From an uncultured Marvinbryantia sp. (GTDB taxonomy: Bacteria > Bacillota > Clostridia > Lachnospirales > Lachnospiraceae): a stretch of 64,000 nucleotides of DNA. The notes under the pieces were generated by a model that was not told the DNA's origin, searched no databases, and saw only the letters and a program-made list of their open reading frames with translations. This document shows, piece by piece, positions 59,846-64,000 of the stretch. Where the stretch lies: positions 15,826-79,825 of the forward strand of contig CALDMO010000033.1 in NCBI GenBank assembly GCA_937915375.1, read 5' to 3'. Positions within the stretch are counted from its first letter, which is position 1. The number at the start of each line of letters is the position of its first letter. The translations under genes and the position numbers were made by a program.

Positions 59846-59877
59846 AAAAAAGCGCTTGCCTATTGGCAAACGCTTTT
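59846..59877 (-). terminator. Terminator between the small membrane gene and the tape measure gene
   Basis: AGCG-C-TTGCC (59851-59860) and GGCAA-A-CGCT (59865-59874) pair around TATT, with TTTTTT following on the minus strand. It lies inside the late operon. Confidence 0.8.
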
Positions 59878-59888
59878 ATGCATTCTCA

Positions 59889-60074
59889 TTATCTTTGGTT
59901 AAATTTCTTGCTCTTTTTATATTCTTTCACAAAACACTTTATAAATAAGTAAATAGGTATAGCAACCAATGCAATTATGATCGATACTATCATTCCTCCG
60001 ACCAAATCTAGGCTTAATAACCATCCTGCCAAACAAATATAAATCGTAATAAGATAAAACAGAAGCGCATTCAT
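59889..60074 (-). CDS. Small phage membrane protein, candidate moron
   Basis: 61 residues from the ATG at 60074, eight bases after GGCGG; a GTG three codons earlier lies on the ribosome-binding site. Two hydrophobic segments (about 3-22 and 25-47) and a strongly basic tail (Lys-Glu-Tyr-Lys-Lys-Ser-Lys-Lys). It interrupts the usual chaperone-tape measure order, and it has its own sigma-A-type promoter (60103-60131) and terminator (59846-59877). That is the make-up of a moron expressed by the lysogen, often involved in superinfection exclusion. Function is inference. Confidence 0.7.
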   Translation of the reverse strand: MNALLFYLITIYICLAGWLLSLDLVGGMIVSIIIALVAIPIYLFIKCFVKEYKKSKKFNQR

Positions 60075-60102
60075 GCTTTCCACCGCCTTTCTTCTTGATT
60101 AC

Positions 60103-60131
60103 ATTATAGCATGCATGACACGGTAATGCAA
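60103..60131 (-). promoter_or_regulatory. Promoter of the candidate moron
   Basis: On the minus strand TTGCAT (60126-60131), 17-base spacer, TATAAT (60103-60108). It begins four bases after the frameshift chaperone's stop codon. Confidence 0.72.
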
Positions 60132-60134
60132 CTG

Positions 60135-60685
60135 CTACGGTAGATCATCAATCGTACATTTTTTCTGTTCTTTCTTGATTCCGTTCAGCTCCAAAAATTC
60201 ATCGTAGATCAGAAAAAACTTGCGCGGTGTCATTCCGAATATCTCTTCCTCTGTATAACCTAGTTTTGCCGAACCTATATAGAGCAGGCGGGCGATATTT
60301 AATTGTTCGTCTGCCTGCTCTCCCCGTTTGGGTCATCTTCGTCTGCCTCTGGTATAGATATTCCATAGGCTTGCATTACCTTCGCTGTAACTTCCCAGTA
60401 ATTATCAAGACCTATCATTTCTCCCACATCTTTTTCTGTTACTTTCTCAAACTTCTTCTCTCCATACAATCGCTCACTTCGTTTTGCCTCATCATTCAAC
60501 AGGATCGTTACCAGTTCTCGCAGTACATGGTTTTCATCTCTTTCTTCTCCCAGGCTGCATATTACCTCATGTATATTCTTTTCATACCTGTCCTGTATTT
60601 CGTCAATGATATTTAGGGTGAAGAGAAGATGCCTCTCCACCCCGTCCAGTTCAACCGGTATTCCTCTTGGTTTTAAATCACTCAT
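60135..60685 (-). CDS. Tail assembly chaperone, -1 frameshift product (GT-like)
   Basis: Ribosomes that slip -1 at CCCAAAC (60326-60332) leave the 128-residue frame after residue 120 and read 63 more codons, giving about 183 residues. The extension begins Arg-Gly-Glu-Gln-Ala-Asp-Glu-Gln-Leu, contains Leu-Leu-Tyr-Ile-Gly-Ser-Ala-Lys-Leu-Gly-Tyr and ends Cys-Thr-Ile-Asp-Asp-Leu-Pro. It has no start codon of its own at its beginning, as expected for a T domain. In siphophages the minor GT product binds the tail tube subunit and the tape measure during tail assembly. Joined coordinates are not contiguous in frame. Confidence 0.8.
60299..60685 (-). CDS. Tail assembly chaperone, zero-frame product (G-like)
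   Basis: 128 residues, acidic and helical, with an N-terminal segment Pro-Val-Glu-Leu-Asp-Gly-Val-Glu-Arg-His-Leu typical of the gpG-like chaperones. It lies between tail tube and tape measure. It is the major form; a share of ribosomes shifts to the longer product near its end. Confidence 0.82.
   Translation of the reverse strand: MSDLKPRGIPVELDGVERHLLFTLNIIDEIQDRYEKNIHEVICSLGEERDENHVLRELVTILLNDEAKRSERLYGEKKFEKVTEKDVGEMIGLDNYWEVTAKVMQAYGISIPEADEDDPNGESRQTNN
60326..60332 (-). promoter_or_regulatory. Slippery heptamer CCCAAAC for -1 frameshifting
   Basis: In the zero frame the sequence reads C CCA AAC (X XXY YYZ with X=C and Y=A). Just downstream is a G/C-rich stretch starting CGGGGAGAGCAGG. 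Confidence 0.82.
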
Positions 60686-60711
60686 TCAGCAATGCTCCTT
60701 TTCGGTGTATC

Positions 60712-61320
60712 TCAAGCGCTCGGACCATCTTCCTGCGAAGTAACTTCTGCCGCAGCTGCCGGATCAGTATAGCTAACTTTCTTTTTCAGATATTCTATAG
60801 CCTTATCACGTGTATCAAAAGTTCTTTCCTCTTTCCAATCTCCGTTTTCTTTTACGAAAATTTCTCCTTCTAGCGTTACATGATTAAACGTCGTGTTTTC
60901 CTGTTTTGTAGTGTTCTCATCCGTCGGCTCAGAGAACTGTACTTTGTAATAGAATTTCGTTCTGTATTTAGTTCCGCTTTTTCCTACAGCGCCAACTCCC
61001 ACAAACGGAGCGAGATCATTTGCATTATGGAGGATACCTTTTCCATCTGTTCCTTCTGATCCTTCTGCTGCAAGTTCTTTATTGCCAAGCAGATAGACAT
61101 ACATCTCATCATTTTCTCTGTTTGCCTCCCACGAAATAGTACCTCCGGTAATCGTATTGTCAACCTCAACAAGACGATTATCCCCAAAATCTTTTGCACT
61201 AGATTTTGTCGGGGTTCCATTGAATGCAGACGTTTCACTAAAATATTTTCCGTCCGTATACGCTCCTGTTTTTTCATTCAATTTTCCAAATACTACAAAT
61301 TCAATACCTGTTTTTGCCAT
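60712..61320 (-). CDS. Major tail tube protein
   Basis: 202 residues, beta-rich, with Leu-Val-Glu-Val-Asp-Asn-Thr-Ile-Thr-Gly-Gly and Val-Gly-Val-Gly-Ala-Val-Gly-Lys-Ser-Gly, in the style of phi13/siphophage major tail proteins. It forms the tube. A GGTAGAATG start overlaps closely with the tail terminator gene's end. Order and size support the call. Confidence 0.85.
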   Translation of the reverse strand: MAKTGIEFVVFGKLNEKTGAYTDGKYFSETSAFNGTPTKSSAKDFGDNRLVEVDNTITGGTISWEANRENDEMYVYLLGNKELAAEGSEGTDGKGILHNANDLAPFVGVGAVGKSGTKYRTKFYYKVQFSEPTDENTTKQENTTFNHVTLEGEIFVKENGDWKEERTFDTRDKAIEYLKKKVSYTDPAAAAEVTSQEDGPSA

Positions 61321-61321
61321 A

Positions 61322-61663
61322 TCATTCTACCTCTCTTTCTGTCATGTGGCATGGTATTACCACATGGATTGTTTTTGTATCTTTTTCATATAAGGTTGTA
61401 ATTTCGCTCAATGTGAAACCATTTTTTATTAATGCTTCTTTCACTTTTTCTCTATGGATTCTGAAAGCTCCGTCTCTTGGTGTAAATATATGTACTTGCC
61501 ACCACGACACCTGATTCATAGGCGTATTATCAGCATAATTCGTAAGCTGCATTACTTCCTCGTTATACACGATATACTCTTCTTTAATTCCGTTGTATTC
61601 ATAATATTTTACCGGCAGATTTATTTCTTTCAGCGCTTCTATCAGAATTTCTTCCGATCCCAT
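61322..61663 (-). CDS. Tail terminator/tail completion protein
   Basis: 113 residues from the ATG at 61663, which overlaps the preceding TGA by one base; GGGAGG lies upstream. Open frame continues farther upstream only inside the preceding gene. It has Leu-Pro-Val-Lys-Tyr-Tyr-Glu-Tyr, Trp-Trp-Gln-Val-His-Ile-Phe-Thr and Ile-Pro-Cys-His. Order between the gp10-like gene and the tail tube indicates a gpU/gp11-type terminator. Confidence 0.72.
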   Translation of the reverse strand: MGSEEILIEALKEINLPVKYYEYNGIKEEYIVYNEEVMQLTNYADNTPMNQVSWWQVHIFTPRDGAFRIHREKVKEALIKNGFTLSEITTLYEKDTKTIHVVIPCHMTEREVE

Positions 61664-62061
61664 CACTCTCCAACCTCCCTGTAAAATACGTTCCGCATTG
61701 CCTCGATAACTCCAGGTTCTGCCCTGATTACTGCTTTTGTCATGACTGGTGTAGCTGGACGCCCTTTTACACCATATTCCAGCCACACCATCTTTTCCAT
61801 ATTTCTTATACCTTTTTTGTCAACACCAGTCGGTCTGGTACACATGTAATATGCACCAGATCCGGTCTTTGACAGGCCCGTTTTCTTTACTGAGGCTGCC
61901 ATTGCTCCCGTATCATGGTGTTCTTCTGCTGCTGCTACAACGGACTCCTGCAGTATTTCCATTCCGGCATCCATCATCTTCGGAGCAACATCATCGAATT
62001 TTCCCATCTGGTCCAGTTTCGCCAACAAACTTTCAAATCCATTTATCTCAAATTGTGCCAT
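61663..62061 (-). CDS. HK97 gp10-like head-tail joining protein
   Basis: 132 residues from the ATG at 62061 (AAGGAG eight bases upstream; a TTG two codons earlier is the alternative). His-Asp-Thr-Gly-Ala-Met-Ala-Ala-Ser-Val-Lys and Glu-Tyr-Gly-Val-Lys-Gly-Arg-Pro-Ala are hallmarks of the gp10 family. It takes part in neck/tail completion. Confidence 0.85.
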   Translation of the reverse strand: MAQFEINGFESLLAKLDQMGKFDDVAPKMMDAGMEILQESVVAAAEEHHDTGAMAASVKKTGLSKTGSGAYYMCTRPTGVDKKGIRNMEKMVWLEYGVKGRPATPVMTKAVIRAEPGVIEAMRNVFYREVGE

Positions 62062-62398
62062 CTGCAATTCTCCTTTGTCTGGCTAAATGCAAAGATAAAT
62101 CGTTCGTCTTGGGTTTGGAATCAACGATCGTCTGCACCTGTTTCAGTTCGTATACCACCCCGTCTATCACCGCCAGATATTCTGTCGTCAACCATGGACG
62201 AAATAGAACTCGAATCAGCTTATCAATCTGTACTTTTACTGTCATGGCTTCATAATATCTGGAGGTGCCGACTACGCGCTCCTGAAATCGTAAACGCTCC
62301 ACCTGTGTTCCGGCATTCCCGTCATCGTCAATCAAGTGGATACTGCAGATCCCGTCATTAAACGTTTCAGATATATCCCTGTTCTTCTGCAAAGTCAT
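62048..62398 (-). CDS. Head closure protein
   Basis: 116 residues from the ATG at 62398; the frame upstream lies inside the connector gene. Arg-Phe-Gln-Glu-Arg-Val-Val-Gly and Val-Tyr-Glu-Leu-Lys-Gln-Val-Gln occur in phage head-tail adaptor proteins of the HTJ type. Overlaps the connector gene by 32 bases and the gp10-like gene by 14. Confidence 0.7.
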   Translation of the reverse strand: MTLQKNRDISETFNDGICSIHLIDDDGNAGTQVERLRFQERVVGTSRYYEAMTVKVQIDKLIRVLFRPWLTTEYLAVIDGVVYELKQVQTIVDSKPKTNDLSLHLARQRRIADGTI

Positions 62399-62666
62399 TT
62401 GCTTGTCCCCCCATCCTAAGCGCGATGAGATCCGATTGAAAATTCTCTTCAAACAGTTCAACCACGTTATTACGAGCGTATCTGCAGTAATCAAACAGTA
62501 ACGCACGTGGCCGTCCTTCCGTTTCATAATCCTGCTTTGTGCCGGCTATTCCATCCAGTTTGGCTATTCCACGTGCGACGATCCCTGTAATCTTTTTGTC
62601 GGTTTCCGCATCCTGATAGGTGATATCCAGATAATTCCTGACATCCTCTAATAATTTTTCCGACAT
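62367..62666 (-). CDS. Head-tail connector (gp6-like)
   Basis: 99 residues, all helical. Val-Arg-Asn-Tyr-Leu-Asp-Ile-Thr and Asp-Lys-Lys-Ile-Thr-Gly-Ile-Val near the start and Asp-Tyr-Cys-Arg-Tyr-Ala-Arg-Asn-Asn fit the Phage_connect_1/gp6 family, which forms the ring below the portal. It lies 14 bases after the capsid gene. Confidence 0.85.
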   Translation of the reverse strand: MSEKLLEDVRNYLDITYQDAETDKKITGIVARGIAKLDGIAGTKQDYETEGRPRALLFDYCRYARNNVVELFEENFQSDLIALRMGGQANDFAEEQGYI

Positions 62667-62680
62667 ATCTTACCACCTGC

Positions 62681-63889
62681 TTATGCTTTTTCCTTTGTAT
62701 TCACCGGATTGGCTTCCGTGTTTGTTACCTCAACCTTTAAGGACACCGGCTTTAATTCTGTCAAATCAATATACTGGAACGAATTATTGTCCTTCGGACG
62801 TCCCATTCCATACATTTTTGTGATGTATACACGGTTATCCTCGAGAAACTGGTATTCGTCGGAATACTCAATTCTTCCCGAATTTCCTGCCGCTACGCCC
62901 ATGAAATACTTTTTCGCGATTCCCATAATTGCCTCGTTTTCATCGAGCACTGCGGACTGGATGACTTTTGTCGGATATGGGAAGATATTGTTCTTATAGG
63001 TTCCGTCCGCTGCACGAACCGTTGAAGCCGGTACGATTTTACTAATATAGTCAACCGGATTGACTACAAAAATCACCTCTGGAACAACACGGAATCCACC
63101 TACATCATCTGGTTTTTTCGCAAGCGGTGCGATTACTTCGCAATATTCCACCGGATCAAGCGACATCAGTTTTACCTTTGCTTTATCCGTATATACGCCC
63201 TGGCTCACAGCTCCGTCCAAGTCCTTGCACATTCCAATCGGCTGATTTTTTCCGGTTCCCTTTAAGATACCCTTTTCCAGCCCTCCTGCGGATGCCTCAG
63301 ACAAGATGATGCGCACGTAATTATCCAGCCATACCGGTCCAAGTGCGAGCATATCTTTCGATACCGGGATGAATGCAGACAGCTTCGCTACCGTCATATC
63401 AATCACATCGATCTTTCCGGCAAGTTCTGTTGCAATCGTCGTTGTAAGTGCATCCCATGTAGCGAGGTCAATGTTGTCCGCATTCACGATCATCTTAATT
63501 GCGCCCTGACAGTTGATAAAATCAATGTTTGCCAAAAGCGGATGCGCTTCTTTCATGTCATCGATCACTGTGTCAATGACCGTTTCCGGCATTGCTTTCT
63601 GCAGATCAACAAGCGCCTGCTTCGGATTCGCAGACTTTGACGCATCAATCCACGCCTGATAAAATTCTTTTTCTTCGCTCGTCAGCTGTCGAATGCCCCT
63701 CGATGCCAGGATTGTCGCATCTTTACTCTCTCTCAGATCACCGTATTCCTGCATGATCCGTTCCTCGATGCCACTTGCAAACTGTGTAAACGCTTCGGCC
63801 ATCGCATCCTGATCGTCCTCATTAAGAGCCTGTGACAGGCGCTGCATCAGTTCAATATTCTCTTGTTTTAATAAATCTCTGTTTTTCAT
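62681..63889 (-). CDS. Major capsid protein, HK97 fold
   Basis: 402 residues. The N-terminal about 100 residues are a charged coiled coil of the scaffold (delta) type, normally removed by the phage protease. The remainder has Leu-Ala-Gly-Lys-Ile-Asp-Val-Ile-Asp, Ala-Phe-Ile-Pro-Val-Ser-Lys-Asp-Met-Leu and Gly-Ile-Leu-Lys-Gly-Thr-Gly-Lys, typical of phage capsid family proteins. AAAGGAGG precedes the ATG. An IS3-like end begins 57 bases upstream, which could separate it from portal and protease genes. Confidence 0.93.
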   Translation of the reverse strand: MKNRDLLKQENIELMQRLSQALNEDDQDAMAEAFTQFASGIEERIMQEYGDLRESKDATILASRGIRQLTSEEKEFYQAWIDASKSANPKQALVDLQKAMPETVIDTVIDDMKEAHPLLANIDFINCQGAIKMIVNADNIDLATWDALTTTIATELAGKIDVIDMTVAKLSAFIPVSKDMLALGPVWLDNYVRIILSEASAGGLEKGILKGTGKNQPIGMCKDLDGAVSQGVYTDKAKVKLMSLDPVEYCEVIAPLAKKPDDVGGFRVVPEVIFVVNPVDYISKIVPASTVRAADGTYKNNIFPYPTKVIQSAVLDENEAIMGIAKKYFMGVAAGNSGRIEYSDEYQFLEDNRVYITKMYGMGRPKDNNSFQYIDLTELKPVSLKVEVTNTEANPVNTKEKA

Positions 63890-63945
63890 TCTCGTGATCC
63901 TCCTTTATTAAATGCATTAAAAAAAGCACTCATCATATTGAGTAC

Positions 63946-64000
63946 TGAACCGACCCCCAAAAGTTAGACCAAAAATCTAACGATTGGGAGGTCGGTTTAT
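63946..64000 (+). mobile_element. End of an IS3-family element (partial)
   Basis: From about 63946 the sequence TGAACCGACCCCCAAAAG followed by TTAGACC resembles the terminal inverted repeat of IS3-family (IS150 subgroup) elements. GTTAGA/TCTAAC (63963-63981) makes a small hairpin and GGGAGG near the window's end may be the ribosome-binding site of the first transposase frame. The rest is outside the window. Confidence 0.6.

Larger units (their letters stand above)
42600..63945 (-). mobile_element. Siphovirus prophage, late-gene half (continues beyond the window)
   Basis: A single-strand block in classical order: HK97-type capsid, connector, head closure, gp10-like and tail terminator, tail tube, chaperone pair, tape measure, Dit, tail spike, adhesin, holin and lysin. 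The border on the lysin side is near 42.6-42.78 kb. Terminase, portal and protease would be beyond 64 kb, as would integrase and regulators. An IS3-like end lies directly upstream of the capsid gene. Confidence 0.92.

Noticed and set aside
61664..61786. Longer N-terminus for the tail terminator protein
   Set aside because: The extra 41 codons lie inside the gp10-like gene and read as a shadow frame; the ATG at 61663 has a proper ribosome-binding site.

Overview
The window looks like chromosome of a spore-forming, gut-type member of the Clostridia, most likely a Lachnospiraceae relative. Supporting this are Spo0A with a 0A-box doublet, a CotJC-type manganese catalase, two CotF-like coat proteins, a SpoVB-type flippase, an Rrf2/IscR-nifS-nifU-mnmA cluster, a bacterial GH125 mannosidase and a moderate base composition. 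The assignment is inference from gene content; no rRNA or tRNA gene was seen. Most genes lie on the minus strand.

Layout. 1-1.4 kb: 3' end of the manganese catalase gene, then a convergent zinc-ribbon lipoprotein. 1.4-7.5 kb: a BMP/DUF3798-type ABC importer operon (binding protein, double ATPase, two permeases, one with a very large acidic extracytoplasmic insertion). 7.5-12.2 kb: hexuronate catabolism (uxaB and a frameshifted uxaA) behind an unrecognised membrane protein. 12.3-15.6 kb: gap-pgk-tpiA glycolytic cluster. 15.6-19.9 kb: PHP phosphatase and the iscR-nifS-nifU-mnmA Fe-S/tRNA-thiolation operon with an IscR-like operator. 20-25.4 kb: SpoVB flippase, a cell-wall-binding repeat protein, coat proteins, glycogen synthase, Spo0A and a decayed acetyltransferase pseudogene. 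25.4-28.2 kb: a TetM/EF-G-like GTPase fused to a YacP/Rae1-like NYN nuclease. 28.3-42.5 kb: a GntR-regulated ABC exporter, DUF378 protein, orphan NlpC/P60-SH3 hydrolase, MATE exporter, HelD helicase, GPH-type sugar transporter, a three-gene thiol-redox cluster (TlpA-like protein, a 48-residue CXXC protein, a 4Fe-4S membrane protein), GH125 mannosidase and a CofE-like ligase.

42.6-63.9 kb: the late half of a siphovirus prophage, entirely on the minus strand and read right to left. The order is major capsid protein, head-tail connectors, tail tube, a tail-assembly chaperone pair joined by a -1 ribosomal frameshift (slippery CCCAAAC), a small membrane protein with its own promoter and terminator (a candidate moron), a 1883-residue tape measure, Dit, an S74-type tail spike, a BppU-like adhesin with a beta-helix tip, holin and a lysin with three apparent catalytic domains. 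The left border abuts what looks like the 3' stub of a host gene with its terminator. The right border of the window carries the end of an IS3-family element just upstream of the capsid gene, so the prophage may be defective.

Observations most worth following: the translation-GTPase/RNase fusion with a possible leader ORF and the dead acetyltransferase coupled behind it; the prophage moron; the frameshift chaperone; the three-enzyme lysin; the hidden CXXC redox peptide; and the single-base frameshift in uxaA.
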